Positions 9,165-16,489 of a stretch of 64,000 nt of DNA are shown piece after piece. This DNA comes from Azospirillum sp051124815 (lineage in GTDB: Bacteria; Pseudomonadota; Alphaproteobacteria; Azospirillales; Azospirillaceae). Made by a program: the position numbers and the translations under genes. Within the stretch, counting starts at the first letter, position 1. Each line of letters starts with the position of its first letter. Location of the stretch: the NCBI RefSeq assembly GCF_051124815.1, contig NZ_CP118485.1, forward strand, positions 248,001 to 312,000. The letters run 5' to 3'. Below the pieces are notes generated by a model. The model ran no database searches. It had not been told where the DNA came from and saw only the letters and a program-made list of their open reading frames with translations.

Positions 9165-9329
9165 ATGAGCGACTTCAGCGATTTCCGCCGCCGCTATGGC
9201 GGTGACCGCTTCAACACCACGCAAGCGCGCCCGACGATGCGGCGCGTGCGCAACTATCTCGCCACCCGGCCGGCGGAGAGCTGGCTGTTCTTCTTCGCCG
9301 GCATCGTCGCCGGCGCCATCCTCGGCTGA
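9165..9329 (+). CDS. Small single-span membrane protein, first gene of the psp operon
   Basis: A 54-residue protein (MSDFSDFRRRYGGDRFNTTQ and so on). It has a charged, arginine-rich N-terminal half and one hydrophobic segment, WLFFFAGIVAGAILG, that runs to the last residue. The ATG follows a perfect AGGAGG Shine-Dalgarno sequence by 7 nt, lies about 20 bp downstream of the predicted sigma-54 start point, and the stop codon is 17 bp before pspA. Good translation signals and operon position make it a real gene. I do not recognise a named family; it could be an inner-membrane partner or sensor in the phage-shock response. A longer frame through this region starts inside the promoter and is not credible. 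Confidence 0.8.
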   Translation: MSDFSDFRRRYGGDRFNTTQARPTMRRVRNYLATRPAESWLFFFAGIVAGAILG

Positions 9330-9346
9330 CACACGGGACATCCATC

Positions 9347-10018
9347 ATGAGCATCTTTTCGCGCCTGACCGACATCGTGCAGTCGAACCTGAATTCCCTG
9401 CTCGACCGCGCCGAGGAGCCGGAGAAGCTGATCCGCCTGATCATCCAGGAGATGGAGGACACGCTGGTCGAGGTGCGCTCCTCCACCGTCAAGATCATCG
9501 CGGAGAAGAAGGAGATCGAACGCCGCGTCGCCGATCTCCACCGCGAGCGCGACGAATGGGACCGCAAGGCCGAGGTGGCGCTGACCCGCGACCGCGAGGA
9601 TCTGGCCAAGGGCGCCCTGATGGCGAAGTCCAAGGTCGCCGAACAGGCCGACGCGCTGGCCGAGCAGCTGGTGCAGGTCGAGGCCGCGCTGTCCAAGGCC
9701 AACGAGGATATCGGCCGCCTGCAGGCCAAGCTGACCGACGCCAAGACCCGCGAGAAGGCGCTGGTCGCCCGCACCCAGACGGCCAGCAACCGCGTCAAGG
9801 TCCGCACCGTCCTGCACGACGAGCGCATCAACGACGCCCTGTCGCGCTTCGAGCAGGTCGAGCGCAACCTGGACGAGATGGAGGGCCGGGTCGAGGCCTA
9901 TGACGTCGGCCGCACCAAGAGCCTGACCGAGGAGATCGCCGAGCTTGAGGCGACCCACAAGGTCGAAGAGGATCTGGCGGCGCTGAAAGCCCGCATCGCC
10001 GCGCGGCGCAACGGCTGA
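9347..10018 (+). CDS. pspA: Phage shock protein A
   Basis: A peripheral inner-membrane protein of the ESCRT-III/Vipp1/PspA superfamily that both represses PspF and protects damaged membranes by oligomerising on them. The 223 residues start MSIFSRLTDIVQSNLNSLLD, the amphipathic helix that contacts lipid, and continue as a long coiled coil with the family pattern EEPEKLIRLIIQEMEDTLVE. It is preceded by the small membrane protein and followed by pspB and pspC, the standard order. Regulation is by the sigma-54 promoter at 9119. Confidence 0.97.
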   Translation: MSIFSRLTDIVQSNLNSLLDRAEEPEKLIRLIIQEMEDTLVEVRSSTVKIIAEKKEIERRVADLHRERDEWDRKAEVALTRDREDLAKGALMAKSKVAEQADALAEQLVQVEAALSKANEDIGRLQAKLTDAKTREKALVARTQTASNRVKVRTVLHDERINDALSRFEQVERNLDEMEGRVEAYDVGRTKSLTEEIAELEATHKVEEDLAALKARIAARRNG

Positions 10019-10093
10019 CCGGCGGCGTGGTGCCGGGGTGGGGCTTCACTGCCCCGCCCCCTCTTCTCACGACAATAAGAAGGCCCGACGACC

Positions 10094-10321
10094 ATGGGGT
10101 TCCTGGGTTTCGTCCTCGCGGTGCTGTTCATGGTGGTGGTGGCGCCGGTCTGGATCGTCTTCCACTACATCACCAAATGGCGCTCCCAGCGCGGGCTCAC
10201 CGCGCAGGACGAACGGCTTCTGGCCGAATTGTGGGAGATCTCCAACCGGCTGGAAGCCCGCGTCCACTCGCTGGAGCGCGTGCTGGACGCCGAGGCGCCG
10301 AACTGGCGCGACAAGGTGTGA
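10094..10321 (+). CDS. pspB: Phage shock protein B
   Basis: A small inner-membrane protein of 75 residues with an N-terminal membrane helix (FLGFVLAVLFMVVVAPVWIVFH) followed by a cytoplasmic coiled coil. The family pattern is clear: HYITKWRSQRGLTAQDERLL and LEARVHSLERVLDAEAPNWR. With PspC it senses envelope stress and frees PspF from PspA. It lies 75 bp after pspA and 29 bp before pspC. Confidence 0.95.
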   Translation: MGFLGFVLAVLFMVVVAPVWIVFHYITKWRSQRGLTAQDERLLAELWEISNRLEARVHSLERVLDAEAPNWRDKV

Positions 10322-10350
10322 CGGACGTCATTCAATATCAGGGAGGAGTC

Positions 10351-10752
10351 ATGGACCGCGCGTCCCCCTACGACTCGCCGAATCCGCACCGGCTCTACCG
10401 CGATCCGCAGCGCGGGGTGCTGGGCGGGGTGTGCACGGGCGTTGCCGATTACTTCGGCGTGCAGCCGGCCGTCGTCCGGCTGGCGATGCTGTTCGCCCTG
10501 TTCTTCTTTTCGGTGCCGCTGGTGATCGCCTATGTCATCGCGCTGATGGTGCTGCCGGTGCGTCCGGCGCAGCTCTATCGCGATGCCGAGGAGGAAGCCT
10601 TCTGGCGGACGGTGTCGACCAAGCCCGACCGGACGCTCGCCGGTCTGACCCAGCGCTTCCGCGACATGGAGAAGCGGATCGTCGGAATGGAGGCCTACGT
10701 CGCCTCGAAGGAATTCGAGCTAAACCGCGCGATCCGCGATCTGGATCGCTGA
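10351..10752 (+). CDS. pspC: Phage shock protein C
   Basis: The inner-membrane stress sensor that works with PspB. The 133-residue protein starts at the ATG at 10351, with GGGAGGAG about 6 nt upstream. It holds the PspC domain HRLYRDPQRGVLGGVCTGVA (about residues 11-30), a hydrophobic span (LAMLFALFFFSVPLVIAYVI) and a C-terminal helical tail ending FELNRAIRDLDR, typical of alphaproteobacterial and enterobacterial PspC. It is the last recognised gene of the psp operon; pspD and pspG are not seen. Confidence 0.95.
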   Translation: MDRASPYDSPNPHRLYRDPQRGVLGGVCTGVADYFGVQPAVVRLAMLFALFFFSVPLVIAYVIALMVLPVRPAQLYRDAEEEAFWRTVSTKPDRTLAGLTQRFRDMEKRIVGMEAYVASKEFELNRAIRDLDR

Positions 10753-10811
10753 CTGCGTTCTGGTCGATCGAACCGCTGATCCCCGACCGTGAAGGCCGGG
10801 GGTCGGTGCCG

Positions 10812-10940
10812 TCAGCGCCGCTGGCGGCGCCGGTCGCGGACGCGGATCGGGATCGGTTTGGGCGTGGGCATCGTGGCGATCAGACCGGCCAACGCCGCAG
10901 CCGTCGCCACCGCACCACCGAGCAGAACGAGATCCATCAT
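10812..10940 (-). CDS. Possible 42-residue membrane protein
   Basis: A small frame opening MMDLVLLGGAVATAAALAGL: one hydrophobic helix, then a basic tail (RVRDRRRQRR). The start has GGAGGG about 6 nt upstream, which is strong support for so short a frame. It lies on the strand opposite the psp operon and converges on pspC. I do not recognise it. The helix plus basic tail layout resembles many small inner-membrane proteins, but it could be spurious. Confidence 0.4.
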   Translation of the reverse strand: MMDLVLLGGAVATAAALAGLIATMPTPKPIPIRVRDRRRQRR

Positions 10941-11091
10941 AGGCCCTCCACCATCGAGATCCCTGCAGTCACCCACATGGTGAAGCAGTTGGTTAGAACA
11001 TGGTAGCGAAAAGAGAGACTGACAACATCTCTCCCATCGGGGCAGTCCCTGATACCTGCCGTCATGGGACACCCTCCGTACCGTCCGGGCC

Positions 11092-11105
11092 TTGATCCAA
11101 ATCAC
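11092..11105. promoter_or_regulatory. FNR/FixK-like box
   Basis: TTGATCCAAATCAC differs by one base from the TTGAT-N4-ATCAA consensus of the FNR/FixK/Dnr group. It sits about 104 bp upstream of the MAPEG gene and about 150 bp upstream of the possible small gene on the other strand, with no other candidate target. The match is seen in the sequence; oxygen or redox control is inferred. Confidence 0.4.
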
Positions 11106-11208
11106 GGGCTGAACCGTTATTGGTCGAAAGAACAGGGATCGGTCCTTTCCAGATGGGAAGGGGCCGGCCCTTTGTCGAATCCCCGGCCTTTGACGGAGCC
11201 CCGCCCCG

Positions 11209-11775
11209 ATGTCCGATACCAGCCTTCGCCAAAGCGCTCCCCACCGACGCAAATCCCTGGTGCTCCGCGCCCTGATGCTGAACGGCGCCTCGATGGTGGT
11301 GACGGTGCTGCTGTTCGTCCTGCTGTTGTCGCTGTTGGCGCCGCCGATGGGCATCAACGCGCCGGGCGCGCGGATGGCGCTCTGGGCGCGGCTGGCGGTC
11401 TGGCCGGCGCTGGTCCTGTTCGGCATGGTCATCGGCGTGATGGCGATGCGTGGCCGCACCCAGGCCTTCAACCCCATCGAGGATCCCGAATCGCGCGGGC
11501 AGCGCGTCTGCCAGCGGGTGCTCGCCAACAGCGTGGAGCAGACCGCCATCTTCGTGCCGGCGCTGGCCGCCCTGGTCGCCACCCTGCCGCAGCCCTCGCT
11601 GGGGGCGGCAGTGGCGGCGACCGCGCTGTTCGTGCTGGGCCGGCTGCTGTTCTGGGCGGGCTATCTGGTGCATCCCTTCGCCCGCGCGCCGGGCATGGCG
11701 ATGACGCTGACCGTCAATCTGATCGTGCTGGGCTGGGCCGTTCTGCTGCAACTGGGCGGGATGCAGCCCGGCTGA
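11209..11775 (+). CDS. MAPEG-family membrane protein
   Basis: A 188-residue membrane protein with four predicted helices. The family signature appears as NPIEDPESRGQRVCQRVLAN followed by SVEQTAIFVPALAALVA, with the conserved asparagine and glutamate that bind glutathione in microsomal glutathione transferases. The rest includes GRLLFWAGYLVHPFARAPGM, also typical. The bacterial function is unknown; glutathione-dependent detoxification is a family inference. GGAG precedes the start by about 10 nt. Its 3' end overlaps that of the convergent glycosyltransferase gene by 62 bp. Confidence 0.8.
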   Translation: MSDTSLRQSAPHRRKSLVLRALMLNGASMVVTVLLFVLLLSLLAPPMGINAPGARMALWARLAVWPALVLFGMVIGVMAMRGRTQAFNPIEDPESRGQRVCQRVLANSVEQTAIFVPALAALVATLPQPSLGAAVAATALFVLGRLLFWAGYLVHPFARAPGMAMTLTVNLIVLGWAVLLQLGGMQPG

Positions 11776-12664
11776 CCGGCTTCTCAGCAGGAGGCGCACT
11801 GGCCGGGGCCGCCGTCTTCGCCAGATGCAGCCAGCGCTGGTAAGCCTCCACGCTCACCGGCGCCCGGTGCTTCAGCCCGATGCGCAGGATCTGCGGCAGG
11901 GCCAGCAGCACCTTCAGGTCGGTCATCCGCGGGCCGTGGCGCAAATTCTTCCAGCTGTTGCCGGCCCAACTGCGCGCCAGCCGCCACGCCATCAGCGAGG
12001 ACGGACAGCGCGCCACCTCGCGGATCAGGTCGTTGCGGTGGTTGTAGAAGCGCTCCATCCCCGGCTTGCGGCCCTTCTCGCTCTTGTCGTGGTAGACCAT
12101 GACGTCGGGCAACGCCACGACGCGATAGCCGGCGCCGACCAGCCGCAGGCAGCGGTCCTTCTCCTCCCCCTGGCGGTAGAGTTCGGGCATGTAAAGGCCG
12201 ACCTGCTCGACCGCGCTGCGCCGCAGCAGATGGCCGCAGCCGACATACCACGGCACATCGAAGGGGGCCGCGCCCTTGGGAAAATAGACCAGCCCGTCGC
12301 GCGTCTCGATGTTGCAGGCGACGGCGGCGACCTCCGGGTTCTGTTCCAGATAGGCGACGCAGCGGGCGAGACCGTCGGGATCCTCGAACCAGCTGTCGTC
12401 GTCGACCGACAGGATGCAGTCGCCGGTCGTGTTCACGAAGCCGAAGTTGCGGGCCAGGATCAGCCCGCCATTGTGCGGCTGGCGGACATAGCGGACGGCC
12501 GGGAATTCCGCCCGCATCATCGCGCCGGTGCCGTCGCTGGAGCCGTCGTCGATGACGATGATCTCCATCGGCGGGGTGGTCTGGTTCATCAGCCGGGTCA
12601 GCGCGATGCGCAACTCCGGCCCGCGGTTGTAGGTGGCGATGACGGCGCTGACGGTCAGCGTCAT
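11714..12664 (-). CDS. Family 2 glycosyltransferase
   Basis: A cytoplasmic GT-A fold enzyme that adds a sugar from a nucleotide donor to a growing polysaccharide. The 316-residue protein opens MTLTVSAVIATYNRGPELRI, has the donor-site aspartates in IIVIDDGSSDGT, the metal-binding DXD region in CILSVDDDSWFED, and the acceptor-side ELYRQGEEKDRCLRL (ED-like motif). The C-terminus is proline/alanine-rich. Its ATG overlaps the stop of the upstream polymerase-like gene (ATGA), so the two are translationally coupled and probably act on the same exported polysaccharide. Confidence 0.88.
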   Translation of the reverse strand: MTLTVSAVIATYNRGPELRIALTRLMNQTTPPMEIIVIDDGSSDGTGAMMRAEFPAVRYVRQPHNGGLILARNFGFVNTTGDCILSVDDDSWFEDPDGLARCVAYLEQNPEVAAVACNIETRDGLVYFPKGAAPFDVPWYVGCGHLLRRSAVEQVGLYMPELYRQGEEKDRCLRLVGAGYRVVALPDVMVYHDKSEKGRKPGMERFYNHRNDLIREVARCPSSLMAWRLARSWAGNSWKNLRHGPRMTDLKVLLALPQILRIGLKHRAPVSVEAYQRWLHLAKTAAPASAPPAEKPVSRAASRPVAAERPSPARSD

Positions 12665-14070
12665 GACGGCTCCCTTCGAGCGATATGGGGCGGCGCCACC
12701 ACCGGGCGCAGCGGGTCGTCCTCCAGGATCCCCCAGGCGCGGAGCGCACGGGTCAGCCCGATCCACAGCAGGATCGGCAGCAGCGAGAAGAAGCCGAACT
12801 TCACGATGGTGATGTTGCCGTCGCGGAACCACTGCAGGCAGAGCGGCAGGAAGGCGCAGTAGAACAGCACGGCGTAGCGGTTGCGGAAGCCGCTGGTCCA
12901 GAACCAGCGGTGCATGCGGCCCAGGATCAGGCCGACCACCACCATGGTGACGATCATGCCGATCCAGCCGGCGCTCATCCAGCCGTCGCCGGGCAGCGAG
13001 GTGGTCAGGTTGTAGAAGACGCCGTAGTCGTTCAGATCCACCCACTTCACCGGCGCGCCGACCGGCTTGCCCGGCCACAGCAGGCGCGGGATCGGTTCGG
13101 TGAACAGCTGCAGATACTGGGTGAACCAGGTGTAGGTGCCCGACTGTTTCGGCACCACCCACAGGATGTAGGCGAGGAAGTCGAAATTCGCCAAATCCTG
13201 GCCGGCCAGCGCGTCGAGCGCCCGGCCGCTGCCGCTGCCGCCGTTGAACTTCAGCAGGACGGACACCGGGGCGTCGCCGGCCAGCACGTCGCGGAAGGCG
13301 TCGCGGTTGTTGCCCAGCACGGTGAACAGCCCCAGCACCGGGACCGCGGCCAGCACATGCCACAGCCGGAACCATTTGGTGCGGGTGCGGTACAGCATCA
13401 GCAGCACCAGCCCCAGGATGCCCATGATGATCGCCCAGCGCCCCCAGCCCAGATAGGCGCGGTAGGCGACGAAGCCGGCGAAGGGGATGAAGGACAGCGG
13501 GTGGAAGCGGCAGACCCAGATCAGCCCAAGCGTCAGCGGCAGGCCCATCGAATGGGCCTCGGCGATATAGCCGGTGGTGTTGGTGTAGATCGGCTGTCCG
13601 GTCAGCGGGTCGCGCTCCATCTGCACGTCGCCGGTGCCGTCGAAGCTGGCACCGCCCTGGCGCTGGATCGCCGAATAGATGGCGAGCGGGCCCAGCAGCA
13701 GAGCGGTGGTCAGGAAGGCCACGATGTCGACGCGGTCGAAGGAGAAGGCCGGCGCCGGTTCGCCGTTCGGGGTCCAGTCGGGCTTGACCAGACCGGCCCA
13801 CATGCAGGCGGCGGCGAAGGCGATCAGTCCCACCGAACTGACCACCAGGGTCATGACGAACTGCTGCTCGTTCGGCCAGAAGCCCATGAACAGCCAGACA
13901 TCGTCGAAGCCCTGCGTGTGGACCAGGATCGGCCGCATGACGAAGACCAGGGCGTGGAAGATCAGGTACAGCGTCAGCGGATGGAACATGGACGCGCTGC
14001 CGGAGCTGAGGAACACGGCGGTCACCAGCACCAGCACCAGGACCTGCGCGATCAGCGCCATTTCGATCAT
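12661..14070 (-). CDS. O-antigen/exopolysaccharide polymerase-like membrane protein
   Basis: An integral inner-membrane protein of 469 residues with at least ten hydrophobic segments. The overall layout (long periplasmic loop with PRLLWPGKPVGAPVKWVDLN and LPGDGWMSAGWIGMI before the last helices) is that of Wzy/EpsG-type repeat-unit polymerases. The sequence family is poorly conserved, so this is a call from topology and context rather than from a catalytic motif. It is upstream of and coupled to the GT2 gene, and divergent from the beta-helix protein, forming a small polysaccharide locus. The ATG at 14070 is chosen over a TTG two codons earlier. Confidence 0.7.
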   Translation of the reverse strand: MIEMALIAQVLVLVLVTAVFLSSGSASMFHPLTLYLIFHALVFVMRPILVHTQGFDDVWLFMGFWPNEQQFVMTLVVSSVGLIAFAAACMWAGLVKPDWTPNGEPAPAFSFDRVDIVAFLTTALLLGPLAIYSAIQRQGGASFDGTGDVQMERDPLTGQPIYTNTTGYIAEAHSMGLPLTLGLIWVCRFHPLSFIPFAGFVAYRAYLGWGRWAIIMGILGLVLLMLYRTRTKWFRLWHVLAAVPVLGLFTVLGNNRDAFRDVLAGDAPVSVLLKFNGGSGSGRALDALAGQDLANFDFLAYILWVVPKQSGTYTWFTQYLQLFTEPIPRLLWPGKPVGAPVKWVDLNDYGVFYNLTTSLPGDGWMSAGWIGMIVTMVVVGLILGRMHRWFWTSGFRNRYAVLFYCAFLPLCLQWFRDGNITIVKFGFFSLLPILLWIGLTRALRAWGILEDDPLRPVVAPPHIARREPS

Positions 14071-14317
14071 CGGCAAACAGTCCCCGGTAATTGGGCTCCG
14101 CCTGAAGACGGGCGCGGCCCGCGGGCAAGCGGGTACGACCGGCCGGTCAGGCTAGGATGAAAAGTCAGCCTATACGCCCCGTCCCGGTCCGGCAGGGGTG
14201 CAGAGGGCGTGGCCCCTTCGCACCTGCACACCCCCTTCGCGCTTTTGCCGGTGCGGCTGGGCTGGGTCAGTCTCCCCCCTTCGGCGGCTTTGCCGCTGTC
14301 TTGGAGGAGGGTCTTCC

Positions 14318-16252
14318 ATGTTCCGTTGCCAACCTCGTCGTCGGAGTGGAGCGGCCAAAATCCTGACTCGGATTTTACTGTTGAACGCGCTTCTGCTGCC
14401 TGCCGCCGGATGGGGGCCGGCGATGGCGGCCCAGACCGGTTCTACCGAGACGACCTTCTATGTGTCGCCGACCGGCAACGACCGCTGGTCGGGGCGGCTG
14501 TCCCAGCCGTCGGCGGACGGGCGCGACGGTCCATTCGCGACCCCGGCGCGTGCGCTGGCCGCCGCCAAGGGCAACGGCCCGGCCACCTTGCGGCTGCATG
14601 GCGGGACCTATCGGCTGACGGCGCCGCTGGTGGTGGACGGCTCGCTGCCGGGGCTGCGGCTGCTCGCGGTGGAAGGGGAGCAGCCGGTCCTGTCGGGCGG
14701 AGAGGCGGTGGGCGGGGCGCAACTGGCGAACGGCCTGCTGTCCGCGCCGCTGGCGCGCGATCCGGGGCTGGACGTCTCGCTTGGCGGGCAGCGGTTGGAC
14801 GCGGCGCGCAGCGGCGACTTCAATCCCGGCGACCCGCGCAGCGGCTGGTTCCCGGCCAAGGCGGTGCAGTCCGATCCCAAAAGTCCGGGGAGCAAGCGGC
14901 AGATGCGGCTTCCCGCCGGCGTGCTGAAGTCGGGCTGGGCCGGGCCGGGCGTGCGGGCGCAGGCGCTGGACCGCGAGCGGCTGTCAGACGATCTGCTGGG
15001 CGTGGTTTCGGCCGACCCGAAGGGCTTTCTGACCTTCGATGCCGACGGGCAGTATCCTTACCGTGACGGCTCGACCGTGCGGCTGCTCGGTCATCCCGAT
15101 TTTCTGACGAGGGCCGGTGAATTCGCCTGGGACGCCAAAGCCAAGCGCCTGCTGGTGAAGCCGCCGGCCGGGCTGAACGCCGCCGGGGCGGAGTTGGTGG
15201 TGGCGCGCCAGCCGGTGCTGCTGCGGCTGGACAACGCCCGCAACGTGACGGTGGAAGGGCTGACCTTCACCGATGTGCCGTGGGACGGCACCGCGGTGCT
15301 GGCGAAGGGGAGCAGCGGCGTGCGGATCGCCGGCAACCGCTTCGCCCTGGTCGGCACCGCGGTGATGCTCGACGGCACCGGCCGCAGCGAGGTGTCGGGC
15401 AATCGGATGGAGCATCTCGGCCGCTCCGGCGTGATGCTGGCGCCGGGCAGCAGCGACAACCGCATCCTTGCCAACCGCATCAGCGACATCGGCGAGGTGC
15501 GCTTCTTCAGCGGCGGCGTGATGGGGGCGGGCATCCGCAACACGCTGATCGCCCACAACGATATCCGCCGGTCGGCCCGTTACGGCATCTCGATCAAGAA
15601 CTGGAACCCGCAGACGGTGAACAGCGACAACACCATCGAGTTCAACCGCATCCGCGACACCGCCCGCCAGACCGCCGACGCCGGCGCCATCGAGATGCTG
15701 GGCCGCAGCGGCAACGACACCCGCAGCATCATCCGCTTCAACGACATCCGCGACACCGGCGGCCTCGCCACCGACGCGCAGGGGCGCTGGCTGGTCCGCT
15801 ACAAGGGCTTCGGCATCTATCTGGACGACATGACCAGCGGGGTGACGGTGCAGGGCAACCTGCTGGAGAACACCGGCATGGCGGCGATCTTCCTGCATGG
15901 CGGCGACAACAACCGGGTGTCGGACAACATCACGGTGATGAACGACATGAAGGACCGCTTCCTGCGGCTGGAATGGGTGCCCAGCGCCGGCAGGAACGGT
16001 CTGATGCATGGCAATGTCGCCGACGGCAACGTGGTGGCCGGCCCGGCGGCGAAGGATCAGGTCGTCAACAGCCTGTCCGGCGGCGAGTACCGGATCGACC
16101 GCACGCAGCTGGAAAACGCGGTGCCGGTCGCGGGAGTGGCCAGTGCCGCCAGGGCTGCCGCCGCCCCGCCGGCTGGCGGGGGTCTGCTGGACCGGCTGGT
16201 GGCGATGAAGGAACTGCCCCTCGACCGCGTCGGGCCGGAAGGGATGCGGTAG
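14318..16252 (+). CDS. Secreted right-handed parallel beta-helix protein
   Basis: A 644-residue exported protein. The ATG at 14318 follows GGAGGAGGG and starts a signal peptide (basic MFRCQPRRRSG, then ILTRILLLNALLLPAAGW, cleavage after AMAA). The mature protein begins TTFYVSPTGNDRWSG, the common N-terminal cap of beta-helix polysaccharide lyases and epimerases, and then shows about a dozen parallel beta-helix turns such as GVRIAGNRFALVGT, NRILANRISDIGE and NTIEFNRIRDTARQTADAGA. The likely role is binding or modifying (lyase or epimerase) a surface polysaccharide. No catalytic set is certain. It is divergent from the polymerase and GT2 genes. Confidence 0.82.
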   Translation: MFRCQPRRRSGAAKILTRILLLNALLLPAAGWGPAMAAQTGSTETTFYVSPTGNDRWSGRLSQPSADGRDGPFATPARALAAAKGNGPATLRLHGGTYRLTAPLVVDGSLPGLRLLAVEGEQPVLSGGEAVGGAQLANGLLSAPLARDPGLDVSLGGQRLDAARSGDFNPGDPRSGWFPAKAVQSDPKSPGSKRQMRLPAGVLKSGWAGPGVRAQALDRERLSDDLLGVVSADPKGFLTFDADGQYPYRDGSTVRLLGHPDFLTRAGEFAWDAKAKRLLVKPPAGLNAAGAELVVARQPVLLRLDNARNVTVEGLTFTDVPWDGTAVLAKGSSGVRIAGNRFALVGTAVMLDGTGRSEVSGNRMEHLGRSGVMLAPGSSDNRILANRISDIGEVRFFSGGVMGAGIRNTLIAHNDIRRSARYGISIKNWNPQTVNSDNTIEFNRIRDTARQTADAGAIEMLGRSGNDTRSIIRFNDIRDTGGLATDAQGRWLVRYKGFGIYLDDMTSGVTVQGNLLENTGMAAIFLHGGDNNRVSDNITVMNDMKDRFLRLEWVPSAGRNGLMHGNVADGNVVAGPAAKDQVVNSLSGGEYRIDRTQLENAVPVAGVASAARAAAAPPAGGGLLDRLVAMKELPLDRVGPEGMR

Positions 16253-16282
16253 AGGCAACAGGCTGGAGCGATCCTCATTCGG

Positions 16283-16366
16283 CCGTCATCCCCGCGAAGG
16301 CGGGGATCCAGGATTCCGGTCCAAGCGCTTGCAATGACTGGATTCCCGCCTTCGCGGGAATGACGG
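16283..16366. repeat. Palindromic repeat, family C
   Basis: A compact inverted repeat: CGTCATCCCCGCGAAGGCGG at the left and CCGCCTTCGCGGGAATGACG at the right, around a centre of about 40 bp that includes AAGCGCTTGCAATGACTGGA. It is of the CGTCATCCCCGCGAAGGCGG type that I know from the intergenic DNA of many proteobacteria. It lies 30 bp after the beta-helix gene and before the terminator at 16435. Confidence 0.85.
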
Positions 16367-16434
16367 TCGAAAAGAGAGGCCGTTGGCTTCGGCGGACGGG
16401 AGACGACCAAAACCGACGGACATCCCGAAAAGAA

Positions 16435-16473
16435 GAAAGGCGCCCTTCCTGGTGAGGAAGGGCGCCTTTCTTA
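16435..16473. terminator. Bidirectional intrinsic terminator
   Basis: GAAAGGCGCCCTTCC pairs perfectly (15 bp) with GGAAGGGCGCCTTTC across a six-base loop. T-rich tails follow on both strands (TTAAACC on plus, CTTTCTTCT-like on minus). It serves the convergent beta-helix and hemY genes. Confidence 0.9.
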
Positions 16474-16489
16474 AACCTTAATCCATTCC

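Noticed and set aside
14141..14317. Extension of the beta-helix gene upstream to 14198.
   Set aside because: The ATG at 14318 has a strong GGAGGAGGG site and a proper signal peptide; the upstream part is cysteine/arginine-rich and unlike a coding start.
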